Positions 30,090-41,259 of a DNA stretch of 64,000 nucleotides are shown piece after piece. Below the pieces are notes generated by a model. That model was not told the origin of the DNA, searched no databases, and saw only the letters and a program-made list of their open reading frames with translations. The stretch lies in NCBI GenBank assembly GCA_029964075.1, contig CM057141.1, positions 6,076,001 through 6,140,000 of the forward strand, given 5' to 3'. Source of the DNA: Patiria pectinifera (Eukaryota > Echinodermata > Asteroidea > Valvatida > Asterinidae). The translations under genes were made by a program, and so were the position numbers. Every line of letters starts with the position of its first letter. The first letter of the stretch is position 1.

Positions 30090-30613
30090 TTAAAGCTACA
30101 GTCCATCATTTGCAGCTATCCAAAAAGTAACTGACATAATTATTGTTGAAAAACATACTTCGTTGAAGACAATTAAGGGGACTAAACTCCCTGTGAAATT
30201 GTTCTTTCTGGCATGCTGTCATTTTGAAGAAATCAACGAAAGAAGGCCTTTCCAACGATGTGTCTAAAGATAGGTATTTTTTTTTCTTTTTCGGCAAAGC
30301 ACGCACAGAAATGATAAGACACACACGTGCGTGCAGTTGCTTTAATTCGTTGGATCAGTGTGCGATTTCACATCAGCTGCAATCGGCTCAGTGAGAACGT
30401 GGACACTGAAATCAGGCCCAATTCAAAACATGATTCAGCAACTTCTAATTTGAAATCGAGATCCTGGAATGTTGCTTTTCTCGAAACATACAGCTGAAGC
30501 TGAGGTGAAACTTCATCAGGTTAGATGTTCAGCACCTTTCATTAGATTTTGAGCTCGTTTGTTGCTTCAAACGAATAAAATGCAGAAATTACAAATGATG
30601 GACTATACCTTGA
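30090..30613. mobile_element. TTAA-flanked MITE, copy 2 of 3
   Basis: Related to 2571-3109, in the opposite orientation. The left end is TTAAAGCTACAGTCCATC and the right end GATGGACTATACC followed by TTGA, a mutated TTAA. The site AAGGGGACTAAACTCCCTG near 30177 is uninterrupted, so it gives the empty-site sequence for the hAT insertion in copy 3. Confidence 0.75.
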
Positions 30614-30640
30614 AATATGGGCAATTTCAAAATTTTTAAA

Positions 30641-30942
30641 TACCTGAGCATGGGCGTCGCCAGGATTTTTTCTAGAGGGGGGGCAAAAAAAAAATTTGCC
30701 AAAAAATGCTTGTATTTTTCAACACATTCTTGATTTATCAGTTTTAGAGGGGGGCAGGGACATTTTGCCCCCCCCCCCCAACTCATTAAATTTACACCAC
30801 TTTGTCTTCGCGCCTCTTTTTCTTTTCTTTTTTTTCTTTTTTTTTTCTTCCTTTTTTTTTTGTTTTTTGTTTTTGGCTTTTCCAGGGGGGGGGGGCAAGT
30901 GCCCCCCTTGCCCCCCCCCCTCGCGACGCCCATGTACCTGAG
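30641..30942. mobile_element. hAT-like MITE inserted on a gene B splice donor
   Basis: The 8-bp duplication TACCTGAG (30641-30648 and 30935-30942) flanks a 286-bp element with ends CATGGGCGTCGCCAGG and, complemented, CATGGGCGTCGCGAGG. The interior is mostly poly-C, poly-A/G and poly-T. On the minus strand the duplicated target reads CTCAG|GTA, the 5' splice site of the preceding exon, so a donor now exists on both sides of the insert. Confidence 0.85.
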
Positions 30943-31117
30943 GCGTCAGATGTGGAGATGGCAAACTCCCGTCCCAGCTCCTTGCAAACCACATCTGCAT
31001 CTGTCTTGTCCCATTGGTCATTGCAGATGGTACCCCATTGTTGCTTGTAATAGATCTCCACGTATCCGTCGTACTCCGAATTAGCCTCGACCAGACGTAC
31101 CTGACCAAACTCATAGG
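30938..31117 (-). CDS. SRCR gene B, split SRCR domain, N-terminal half
   Basis: A phase 1-1 exon of 59 codons, YEFGQVRLVEANSEYDG through EIYYKQQWGTICNDQWD to VVCKELGREFAISTS. It carries the first two domain cysteines. The acceptor is TTTTTTCACCAG. The donor TCAG|GTACAT abuts a MITE inserted three bases into the intron. VxCKELG and the split position match gene A exon 4. Confidence 0.87.
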
Positions 31118-31598
31118 CTGGTGAAAAAAACAAGAACCGCATTGAACATCACACTTGTGATGAACACGACTACTGCATTTCTGACTCATCACCCAAGTTT
31201 GGCACTTTTTTTTATTATGGCAATTTCTTAGCAACTTAAAAAAAACACAGCTATTTATTGTGTGTTTGGAAAATTTTAAGATGATAATCAGAGTTTTGCA
31301 CAAGTGAACCCCCCCCCCTCCCCCCGCACCCCTGACAGTAAAGAAAAAAGACAGACACATGAAGTTGAGAGGCACTGCCACTGTGCGCAAAATGCTTACA
31401 TTAGGACGCTACATGTTTTTACATATTAATGAGCATTTTTGCATATTCAAATCAGTGTTTTTGCATATGAATTATGAAAAAGTGTATGTATAAGCATCGT
31501 GACACTCACTAGCGCCTAAAGGGAGCAGGCAAAATAAAAATTAAAAAGTCCCATCTATTTCTTATGTCTACAACCAATGAAGAAGATTTTCCAGTGAG
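31118..31598 (-). other. Gene B intron, C-tract region
   Basis: It contains a C-rich run near 31310 and TTTTGCATAT-type words near 31420-31470. No gene or element was delimited. Confidence 0.45.
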
Positions 31599-33824
31599 TT
31601 AAAGCCAGAGTCCATCATTTGCAGCTATCCAAAAAGTGAGTGACGTAATTAGTCATTGAAAACATACTTGGTTGAAAGATAGTAAGGGGACTAAACAGTG
31701 TTGTAGTCGAGTACTTTTTCCAAGTACCGAGCACTGCCGAGTACTTAGGTTGCTGAGTTCGAGTACGAGTATTTGTGCTTCCGAGTACAAGAACAGGTCT
31801 CCGAGTACGAGTACTTGAATGTCCGAGTAAAAGTACGAGTACGAGACCTTGTACTTCCGGGTACGAGTACGACTACAAGTACTTCTATTCCAAGTACAAG
31901 TACTTGTAATTCTGAATACAGCACCGGGAACATTGTGCTTAAAGCCTAAAATTATGTTGTTAATCACTTGTGATACAAACTAGGGTTCGTCTTTGTAAGC
32001 TTTTTCAATTATTTGAAATTAATTATTTTTTTTTTTAAATCGTCAACTGCAGTCTCAAATCAATGTAAATGTATTTTCCAAGGAAATGCTACACAGCTGA
32101 GATACTGACATGAAAGTTTAGGTCAACTGTCATTTAATAAAAATGTATTTATACAGTGTTGTGCATTTTTTATTATTGTTATGCATGTACTTTCGTGTCC
32201 TTGGATTCCTTGAGTCAGACTAAAAAAAACCACAAGTACAACTAGCATTCAGATGGCTGAGAAAAGATTTCTTTATTTCTACTTAGTTTCAACCACTGTT
32301 CTTGGTGTTCTTACAAAAGCAGGGTGTTTCTCTCTTCTGCATTATGCTTGATGAAGTTCAGCAAATATGCATGATGAAGTTCAAAGTTGTCCCGTATGTT
32401 TCTGATATGCGAACAGTGGCCTTTATACGCTGCACTGTGGCCTTTCACGCCATTTTGGACAAATTCCCTGTGATCCTTGAACCCAAACTTCACAACAGTG
32501 GACACAGACGACATGATACATGTATTTTGAGATTGTTTGCACGAACATCGTATACAATTTGGGTAAAAAAAAAAATCAAAAGTGCCACACAGGCAAGCGT
32601 ATTAAGCGAACGTCGACGGTACACGTATATGTACACGTACAAAAGTACATGCAACGTGTATGCAAAAAAAACCCGGCAGATTCGCGTTTTTTTGGTGTGT
32701 AGGCCTACGCATTTAGTCTGCTTCCCATCCCTAGGCCTCTGTTTAAGGCTAGGCCACTGTGGACCTGATGCCCCAACCAGATTAAGGGGCTGTTTTTCAT
32801 ACCTCAGCTTCGGCCGTGTCTCTTTCTCCATTCATGCAGATTGGCAATGGGGCTGGACCCGTATTATAGGACCGAAACCGGGGCTCAGAAAACGGCTTTG
32901 CTCCAAGCACCCAAGTTAAGCGTACGCCCATTTTGTGGAACACCTCGGCGTACAGTGTGTACATACAATGATTGGCCATTGTGCCCACATACGGCAAATG
33001 GGTCTTTGTGCGTAATTGGCCCAGGCCCAGTCAGACCTATACAGACCCAGTCACGGCTAGCAGTTAATTGTGTTTGTGCTTAGAGTAGAGAAAATTTCGA
33101 TTTCTCCGCAATCGACCATTTGAAACTAAAAGTATCAATAAAATAAAGCTGTGCACATGGTAACGTAAGTGCTTTATACAATTTTTCTTATCGAGTACCG
33201 CTATTCGAGTACGAGTACTTTGTTTTATCGAGTACTATTCGAGTACAAGTACTTTGATGATCGAGTACAATTTGGACATGTGCGAGTACGAATACTTTGC
33301 TGCCCGAGTACGAGTACCATCGTTTTCGAGTACGAGTACGAGTACTCCAAAAAAAGTACTCGAGTAGTACTCGAGTACGAGTACCGAGTACGAGTACTAC
33401 AACACTGGGACTAAACTCCCTGTGAAATTATTCTTTATGGCAAGCTGTCATTTTGAAGAAATCAACAAAAGAAGGCATTTCCAAAGGTGCTTCCTATGAA
33501 GCACCGTAGGAAATTTTTGTTGTTATTCGGCGAAGCGTGCGCAAGCATTGATACAACGCACATGCGCATGCATCGTGTAGCTGCAATCGGCTCAGTGAGA
33601 ACGTATATCGGACGCCTGAATTCAGGCCCAATTCAAAACATGATTCAGCAACTTTTGATTTGAAATCGAGATCCTAGAATGCTGTTTTTCTCGGAATATA
33701 CAGCTGAAGCTGAGCTGAAACGTCATCAGGTTAGTTGTTCAGTACCCTTCTTTAGATTTTGAGTACTTTCGTTGCTTCAAACAAACAAAATGCACAAATT
33801 ACAAATGATGGACTATACCTTTAA
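31599..33824. mobile_element. TTAA-flanked MITE, copy 3 of 3, interrupted by a hAT element
   Basis: Outer ends TTAAAGCCAGAGTCCATC and GATGGACTATACCTTTAA have intact TTAA duplications. The MITE is cut at GGGGACTAAA by the insertion at 31696-33407 and resumes after it. Removing the insert restores a copy of the usual size. Confidence 0.82.
31688..33415. mobile_element. hAT-like element with GAGTAC subterminal repeats
   Basis: Target duplication GGACTAAA (31688-31695 and 33408-33415) flanks a 1712-bp element with perfect ends CAGTGTTGTAGT and its complement. Inside both ends are dense arrays of CGAGTACGAGTAC. The middle holds a 205-codon plus-strand frame (32302-32919) with no transposase similarity I recognise. 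Eight-base duplications and CAGTG ends identify the hAT superfamily. Truncated relatives lie at about 41260-41450 and just before 45395, 52815 and 58970. Confidence 0.88.
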
Positions 33825-33925
33825 GCCTTCTTTTTCGGATGGCAGGTGGATTTGTTTGTAGGTGAAAGGAATTGACAAAAATGCCGAGGATGAAAAGCAG
33901 AGGGACTAAGGAAATAATTTGTTAC

Positions 33926-34246
33926 CTGCCGACGAATTGCTACAAGAAACACTCGCGTCTTCACTGTGATGGCAGTTGTCCATAGTAGAATAAGAGCAAT
34001 CCTGTATAGTGTCTTCGGTTCCCCGACAATTCACTTCGTCAAAGACTATCGATCCAGTTCCAGGGCCATAGGCTGCGTTCCCTTGAGCTGTCAGTGCTTC
34101 TCCATAACCAAGCTGGCGACAAACCACAGTGGCGTCTGTGAGATCCCAGTAATTGTCGCAGACGGTGCCCCACACACCCCCGACATACACCTCCACACGG
34201 CCCTCCAGCGCGCTGTAACCGTCAACAAGTCGGATTGTTGACGAAT
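33926..34246 (-). CDS. SRCR gene B, SRCR domain (34.1 kb)
   Basis: A single phase 1-1 exon of 106 codons: [61 protein letters not shown] and HSEDASVSC. Six cysteines. It ends NSSAG before donor GCAG|GTAACA; the acceptor is TGATTACAG. It is the last single-exon domain before the split membrane-proximal one. Confidence 0.92.
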
Positions 34247-34752
34247 CTGTAATCACACGGGAAATAAATTTGTGTCGATACATTGAGACAGAAAAACATC
34301 CACCTAAGAAGAGGAAGTTTGGCGAGGACCATCAGTCGACTGGTGATTTGTGACAAAAACTTAAGCCTGCACACCAATGGCAAGGCATGAATGCCTCTAG
34401 TCAAATGTCCTGGCTCCACCTGGCTATTGGTAACCAGCGATGGAACCATGCCCCGGGCTCCGGTTTCAAATATTCGACAAAGGTACTCCAACCATCCTTT
34501 GTTTGAGTGCAGTTACTCGAACTATAGTTACCGGTAACTATAACTTGTGTCCAAAATTGCTCTAAAGTGTTCGAACCCTCATCCTATTGAGCTATAAACT
34601 TCCGATCTAAAAATAGAATAGAAACCTGTCAACAAAGTCTAAGACATCTGTAGCAGAAAGCAGGAGGTTGTGGGTTCGAATCCTGTCTGAGGAATATAGG
34701 GAAGAGACAAAAACCAAATTATTTGCCTATAGGTAATAATAGCCTGGCCTAC
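34247..34752. repeat. Intron with tRNA-derived SINE modules
   Basis: Two tRNA-promoter-like modules lie back to back. On the minus strand near 34570-34600, TAGCTCAATAGG precedes GGGTTCGAACAC. On the plus strand near 34665-34690, TGTGGGTTCGAATCCTG carries a B box. These look like SINE heads rather than intact tRNA genes. Confidence 0.4.
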
Positions 34753-35076
34753 CTGACCCAGATGTACCACAGATGACACCCGCATCCTCACCATGTCCAC
34801 AGTTATTTACAGTTGACTTCGTGCAATCCAGTAAGCTTGTCTCCGATCCAGTGCATGTCAAGTCATCGAAGAAAATGTCTCCGCTGCCCTGGCCAAAGTG
34901 TGCTGATCCGACAGCTCGAACGGCTTCGCCATATCCCAGCTGGCGACATACCACCCTCGCATCATCTAAATCCCAGCCGTCATCACAGACGGTTCCCCAA
35001 ATCCCATTTACGTAAACCTCCACTCGCCCCTGGGTTTCACTGCTGCCACCGACAAGACGTATGGCGAACTCAGCCT
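34753..35076 (-). CDS. SRCR gene B, SRCR domain (34.9 kb)
   Basis: A phase 1-1 exon of 107 codons: [79 protein letters not shown]. Six cysteines. Donor TCAG|GTAGGC and acceptor TTTTTTTCAG. It is a duplicate of the 38.5-kb exon, since both share the GTSGSG linker and flanking intron sequence. Confidence 0.93.
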
Positions 35077-35355
35077 CTGAAAAAAACAAGAGCAGAAAAG
35101 TTGAATGAATTAACCGTCAGTTGCATAAACATACTAACCCTAAGCCTGCCACACGCAACACAGTGCACCGGGTGGAAAAGTCGGGTGTATTTTGATGCAT
35201 TGAGCTACCAACACCAGTGCATAAACGGCCACTTCTGAGAGCAAGTCCCATTGAACAATGCCACAGTTGTATCCTGCTGCATTCAGGGACCACAGACTCT
35301 GAGGTAGTTTGCGACTTTTAGCTGATGGATCTTGCTACACCAGCAGGCTCGTCAC
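35077..35355 (-). other. Duplicated intron flank (mate 38660-38890)
   Basis: The CTAAGCCTGCCACACGCAAC and ATTGAACAATGCCACAGTTG words occur in the same order beside the 38.5-kb exon, marking the segmental duplication. Confidence 0.75.
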
Positions 35356-37467
35356 TTACATCGCGTTCCCACTTGAACTGGAAAAAGGTGGATCAAGATC
35401 CGGCATTTTGGTGTGATCGTTATCGTACCGCAACGAAACCGCAAGTCGCGTTCCCACTTATGCTTAATCCACCTTTTTCAAATGGCAATGTCGAGTCCGA
35501 AAGGTCACTAAGTTTGGAATTACGCGAGCTCTGTGGGAGTGCAAGTGTTGAATGCTAGGCCAGGATGGGTCAGTTTTCAAACAGCGCTATGCAGAATTCA
35601 CCGACAAAATTGTTCACTGACATAAATCACGGATCCGTAGAGGATCCGTGCGTGCATAAATTAACTGGTGAAATTGAACAGTGCCGCTCATTGTGTGACA
35701 TCACGGCAGAAACCAATGCATCGATACGGGATTCCCTGGTTCTGAAGCTTCTCATTGGTTAAAAATGGTCACATGATGTACTACGACGTCATTTTCCAAT
35801 TTTCTATAATCAATACTACAGATTTGTCACCTCAGTTTGTACCGCGTTATCAGCACTATTCTCAGCGCATACTCGTAAGCTTTTCCATGATTCTGTGCCA
35901 AAGGGAAGTGTTTTGGTGGTTGCGGACTCAGAGGCATTTATGGATGGAAAAATAAGTAAAATTTCACGAATGAAAAAGGTGTAGAAATGGACGAATACGC
36001 CAAGTGTGCTGCAGGCATGCCATGCGATATGCATGCATCGTGCATGCACGGTGCCAGCCCGTAATTCAGCGGTTGTTTATTGTGCATGTTGTGTACGTTG
36101 GAAATTTTCACATCAGAGATGAAACTGGCATATGGCAAAAAAAATCGGAAAATATATGCCGAAGAAAAATACGTGTCCGAAATCTGGGCCGCGCTGCATT
36201 ACACACATGTACATGCATGTACAATACACTTCATGCCCAATTTCCGGACACCTACTCCTGCTTTATTTTCGATTCAAACAAAATTTTACGATGAAAAAAA
36301 TGGTCAGTGTTTTCATTGCATAAAATGCCCGAATTACGGTTAGAGTAACATAGTCATCAATAAAGAAGTTCACTTCTTACTTGAGAAAGTCTAGGGAAAA
36401 GTCCGAAAGACAAGGCACCGTTCATGGTGCTTCAATCATGTCCATTCAACCACACAACTCCACTACTCCACTTGCATTCATACGTGGGGAAAAATCAGGT
36501 ATTATCGTCTTTCTCTTCTAACAAATGCCAGTGAAATATTTCGCAAATGCTCTCTTCGCTATCCTCGAGATAATCATCACGATTTTTAAGGCATTGTATT
36601 TTGTATAACTAAATTTGAAACCTCCGAAAATCGCACAACATAATGATTTAATCCACTGGATCGTTCACAAGGCTACCCGTTCGGGCCCGTTCCCGACCGG
36701 CCATGTGCTAGCAGACGGTACGGTGCGGTACGTACGCTGGTACTCATGGCGTGCAGTACATGCACGCATGTGCGACACAGTGATTTTTCCATGTCGTCTG
36801 TCAATGTTTAACCTTTTGTCCAGCCGGAGAAGGCTCCGATCAGTTTTATGCCCTGTGTTTCTACCGTTGAAACACTCCAATAACGACTGGTGAAAGAGAT
36901 TAAAACTACGTTCGCGATGATTTTAACGTGCCATTTCCATCGACTTTTCTTCGAAATTATGATTGAAATAAAATGACATTTTGTGAGAAAAATCCTTACC
37001 AAATCAAATTTTGTGGGACACACTGTAAAAAAATCGGAAATTTCGTTTGAAAATTCAAAAAGTCGGTTTTCCGATTAAAATCGGAAAAGTTTCATCTCTG
37101 GTCACATGAGCTACACGCCTGAAAACGTGCTCCTTAATCCATTCATAAGACTGCAACATTTTCGCGCCACTCGTGCACTGGGCGGATGTTTACAGATCAA
37201 ATTGCCGCATCAGATCCACCTTTTGCATTCCCATCTGATCGTGATCCGGCAATTGCCGGATCTGATCCACCAATTGGGGGATCTGTTTCCTGGTCCAGAG
37301 GTGGATCAGAAGAGGTGGATCTGATCCTGATCCACCTTATAACGGTTAGCGTTCCCACTACACACAATTGCCGGATCTGGTCCACCAATTGGGGGATCTG
37401 ATCCGGCAATTTGGCAAAAGGTGGATCAGATCCCCCAGTTGGTGGATCAAGTGGGAACAGGGTCTTA
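35356..37467. mobile_element. TTA-flanked 2.1-kb insertion, with empty site at 38893
   Basis: The sister copy reads GTCACTTAGACAAGTG without interruption. Here the TTA is duplicated (35356-35358 and 37465-37467) around an insert with partly inverted ends, CATCGCGTTCCCACTTG and CAAGTGGGAACAGGGTC. The TTA duplication suggests a PIF/Harbinger-type element. Both ends contain ATCCGGCA and GGTGGATC repeats (35380-35480 and 37200-37450), and another element is nested at 36114-37100. Confidence 0.78.
36106..37108. mobile_element. Nested element with CAGAGATGAAAC ends
   Basis: The ends are CAGAGATGAAAC and GTTTCATCTCTG, about 990 bp apart, flanked by an imperfect 8-bp duplication (TTTCACAT and GTCACATG), as expected of an old hAT element. 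Its interior resembles parts of the large repeat blocks at 42.3-44.5, 49.4-51.9 and 55.5-58.0 kb, including AAAGTCCGAAAGACAAGG and CCTCCGAAAATCGCAC. Confidence 0.6.
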
Positions 37468-38245
37468 GACAAGTGTTGCATGTTGCTGCATTTGGCAGGG
37501 TTTCTAGCCCAAATACCCTGGAGAGTTAGGGTGAATAAGAAAACGTTGATGTCAATAAAGCACCACAGGTATGGATGACTATTGTGGTTTGAAGCCAATC
37601 GGATGACTAAAAGTGTTAAATTTTGTAAGCAAATAAAATTGTACATATTTAAGAAAAAATCATAAAAATTATTACCGATGTTCGTGACGTCATTCAGGTT
37701 TTGTGTACTAGTATTATTTTCTTACTACCCGCCAAGTTTTATGACGATGGGACTCTCCCTTATATGTGTAAAAAAAAAATTGCATCTTTGGTGTCGTCAC
37801 CATGCTGTCACACATTTTGAAAAAGTGTGTACATATGCCTATAACAAGGGTAATGCAAAAAGAATTTTGAATTTGGCTTATTGCGTTAATGAGATATGGC
37901 AAAAGTCTTCAAAAGTTCAAAAATCTATATAAAATCACATGATGATGTCATGATGACGTCACCTTGATTTTTATATACAACACGTCCTGGTCTACCTGCA
38001 TACCCAGTTTCAACCCAATCAGACGTACCGTTCATGAGATATAAAGGCTTAAAGTATGCATCTATAAGATAACGTCACATGTCCCATTATGACGTCATTA
38101 CTGCATCGATCTTCACCAAAGACCTTCGCTATGTGCTTTTTGATTACATTAAGTTTCAATTTCATGCGACTTTGTTTTGTGCCCAAAGTGCCAACGAGAC
38201 AAAACGTGTACAAGGTCTATAGGATTAGGAATAGAAGAAGATGAA
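37468..38245. repeat. Intronic repeat with TGACGTCA palindromes, copy 1
   Basis: Continuation of the segmental duplication. It carries several CRE-like palindromes (GTGACGTCATTC, GATGACGTCACC, ATGACGTCATTAC) among AT-rich sequence and ends in AAAACGTGTACAAGGTCTAT. The matching copy is at about 38897-39660. No exon is present. Confidence 0.7.
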
Positions 38246-38332
38246 GAAGAATTAAGAAAAAAAAAGTAGAGAAACAAAGGCTTTTCCACAAGTCTTGCCT
38301 ATTTGCCTATAGGTAATAATAGACTGGCCTAC

Positions 38333-38659
38333 CTGACCCGGATGTACCACAGATGACACCCGCTTCCTCATGATGTCCACAGTTTATATTTACAGTTGAC
38401 TTCACGCAATCCAGTAAGCTTGTCTCCGATCCAGTGCACGCCACGTCATCAAACAAAATATCTCCGCTGCCCTGGCCAAAGCGTGCCGAGCTGCTAGCTT
38501 CAATGGCATTGCCGTATCCCAGCTCGCGACATACCACCCTCGCGTCATCTAAATCCCAGCCATCATCACAGATGGTTCCCCAAACCCCATTTACGTACAC
38601 CTCCACTCGGCCTTGGGATTCACTGCTTCCACCGACGAGACGTAGGGTGTACCCAGCCT
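38333..38659 (-). CDS. SRCR gene B, SRCR domain (38.5 kb)
   Basis: A phase 1-1 exon of 108 codons: YTLRLVGGSSESQGR, VEVYVNGVWGTICDDGWD, VVCRELGYGNAI, FGQGSGDILFDDVAC, SLLDC, NINCGHHEEAGVIC. It is the sister of the 34.9-kb exon but has one extra residue before the fifth Cys (VNINC against VNNC) and RELG for RQLG. Donor TCAG|GTAGGC and acceptor TCTTTTCAG are the same in both. Confidence 0.93.
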
Positions 38660-38896
38660 CTGAAAAGACAAGAGCAAAAAAGTTGAATAAACCGTCAGTT
38701 GCATAAACATATTAACCCTAAGCCTGCCACACGCAACACAGTGCATCGGGTGGAAAAGTCTGGTGCATTTCGATGCATCTAGCTAGTACACCGGCCAGTG
38801 CATAAATGGCCGCTTCTGAGAGCTGGTCCCATTGAACAATGCCACAGTTGTATCCAGTTGTATCCTGATCTTGCTACACCGGGCAGGCTTGTCACT

Positions 38897-39660
38897 TAGA
38901 CAAGTGTCACATGTTGCTGCGTTTGGCAGGGTTTCTAGCCAAAATACCCTGGAGAGTAAGGGTGAAAATGTTGATGCTAGGTATGAATGACTATTGTGGT
39001 TTTGATCTGTACCAAGTTTGAAGCCAATCGGATGACTCAAAGTGTTAAATTTTGTAAGCGAATAAAATTGTACATATTTAAGAAAAAATCATAAAAAATA
39101 ACCGATGACATCATTATGACGTCATTTCAGGTTTTGTGTACTAGTATTATTTTCTTACTAGGCCCACCAAGTTTCATGACGATCGGACTCTCCCTTATAT
39201 GTGTAAAAAAAAAAAAATTGCATCTTTGATGACGTCACCATGATGTCACACATTTTGAAAAAGTGTGTACATCTACCTATTGCCCAACAAACACAATGCA
39301 AAAAGAATTTTGAATTCAGCTTATTGCGTTCATGAGATATGGCAAAAGTCTTCAAAAGTTCAAATATCTATATAAAATCACATGATGACGTCACCTACAT
39401 AATCATCTATAACACGTCCTGGTCTACCTATACCCAGTTTCAACCCAATCGGACTAACCGTTCATGAGATATATAAAGGCTTAAAGTATGCATCTTTAAG
39501 ATGACGTCACATGTTCCATGATGACGTCATTACTGCGTTTAACTTCACGAAAGACCTTTGCTATGTGCTTTTTGACTATGTTAAGTTTCAATGTCATACG
39601 ACTTTGTTTTATGCCCAAAGTGCCCACGAGACAAAACGTGTACAAAGTCTATGGGATTTG
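38897..39660. repeat. Intronic repeat with TGACGTCA palindromes, copy 2
   Basis: Sister of 37468-38245. It carries TTATGACGTCATTTC, GATGACGTCACCATG, GATGACGTCACATG and GATGACGTCATTAC. Open frames that run through it are not supported by splice sites or domains. Confidence 0.7.
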
Positions 39661-40370
39661 GGATCGAAGAACATTACGTGAATTACCCATTAGAACCAGA
39701 CCCGAGTTTGCTTATGACAAACTGGGGTCTGTACTCACCAGTTTGGGACAGAGCAGTTTTCAACACGACCTTCTAAATCTGACTGAACTACCCCTAACAG
39801 TCCCCAGTCTTCCAATTCTAATAGGATTTTGCACACCCCCTTGGGAGTAAGGGTTACGTGGCGTGGACAGGTGGTTTATGGCACCACTGCCTGTGAGTTT
39901 ACTGACCAAAAATATCTACAGGAATCTACTAGGTTGTTGTTTATACTGTCAAGTAATGGACATAGTGTCAAAGTTATTATGCAAGCAACTTTGAATCATA
40001 AAATTCGAATGAATATATCTCGAGCAAGGATAAGAAACAGTTAGACGTTTTTCTAATTCTACCTCCATTGTTCATACTTTTCATGCCAGATGCCCAATGC
40101 ATACCCTGTGATTTATAGGGCAATTACCAGAGCTAATGGTCACTGACCCTAGGGACCCTACAGCTGGTAGGGGTCAAAGTAGTGAAACTGGTGAGAAGAA
40201 TCCAGGGTTTTTGGCTAAAGGGAATTTCACGTAATGAGATGAAGAGGATTTAAAAAAAAATGTCATCAGAATAGATCAGTAAGAATTCAGCTCTTGCTCA
40301 TGAATATGTATGATGTATTTTTTTTGGGGGGGGGTCTATAGTAAAAGCTAGCCTCTCTATTTCATGTGTG
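39661..40370. other. Gene B intron without recognisable features
   Basis: No repeat boundaries, SRCR motifs or RNA genes were seen. A short G-run lies at 40325. Confidence 0.45.
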
Positions 40371-40502
40371 TGGCATTCTTTTAAGGGAATATACAACATT
40401 TGCAAACATCCAAAAACAAAACTACCAAATTATCATGAAATGTCTTACTGGACTGTTTGTGATGTCAGTTTAAAGCATTTTCAACTTGTATTTTTGTATC
40501 AA

Positions 40503-40534
40503 TTCCAACGCTGGTCAGCCGACCAGCGTTGGAA
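40503..40534. repeat. 14-bp perfect hairpin with 4-nt loop
   Basis: TTCCAACGCTGGTC and GACCAGCGTTGGAA flank AGCC. It sits within a segment bounded by TTAAGGG and CCCTTTAA words (40379 and 40560), possibly another TTAA-flanked MITE whose ends have diverged. Confidence 0.7.
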
Positions 40535-40639
40535 AGAACTGGGTTTTGTAGTGACTGCCCCTTTAACGCGACTTAATGTAAATAACAACATTGGCGTCAC
40601 ATGTAAAGAACTCGCCAATCAACGCCAGCGAACATCTTT

Positions 40640-41015
40640 GACTGGTACCCTGTATAAAATGTACATATAAATTCGCTGGTGCGTCCACATGTGCTCCGTA
40701 CGTGTGGGTTTTTCCATGTGTTCTACGGTTGGTCAAAAGTTAGGAGTTATCGCGTTTTGACAAGTTTTGAGCACCAATCTTCAGCATAATTTTACCAGTG
40801 TTTATCTTCGTCGTCGTGTGTTTTCGTCAAGTCAGTAATCGTCTGTTTGTGTCCTGAACAATCCTCGTGGATAAAAACTCTATACGAACTGTGATTCGTG
40901 CATCCGCGCCAGGAGAGATATCGCGGTCGACGGAGTCAGTATTCGTCCCGAGGCGAGGAGACCGAGCGCGTGGACTCGTGCCCAATTCACGGACAAATAT
41001 TTTGGTGAGTTGACA
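40640..41015 (+). other. CpG-rich segment with TATA-like and donor-like motifs
   Basis: GTATAAAATG near 40651 is followed by a CpG-rich stretch (GATATCGCGGTCGACGG, GGCGAGGAGACCGAGCGCG) ending at a donor-like TTTTG|GTGAGT near 41003. It could be a solo LTR or leader exon of a retroelement, or an antisense promoter inside the gene B intron. No second LTR was found. Confidence 0.25.
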
Positions 41016-41259
41016 ACTGCTTTCGTACTGAGTATAACTACAAATATACTACAGTTTCTTTCAAAAACTGTTTTTAGGTAGTCCACATTTTCTTTGCAAA
41101 TGATAACAATTGGCTTGCAGAGAAATCAAAGTTTCCTGATTTTTCTCTGTGTACGATTGGACAAACACGTTTTACAGCTAGCGATGAGTGGGTTGTATAT
41201 CAATCTCACTGGGCCTGGTCAAATTAGGCCCAATGAACCATTTGCTGCATGGCCGTTTT

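Noticed and set aside
30719-31390. 223-codon minus-strand frame through the splice-site MITE
   Set aside because: It runs through homopolymer tracts of the MITE in a frame different from the SRCR exon.
32302-32919. 205-codon open frame inside the GAGTAC hAT element
   Set aside because: No transposase motifs, odd composition and poly-A/poly-T segments; treated as chance frame in a non-autonomous element.
37197-37646. 149-codon minus-strand frame
   Set aside because: Made of GATCC/GGATC-type simple repeats in the TTA-flanked element.
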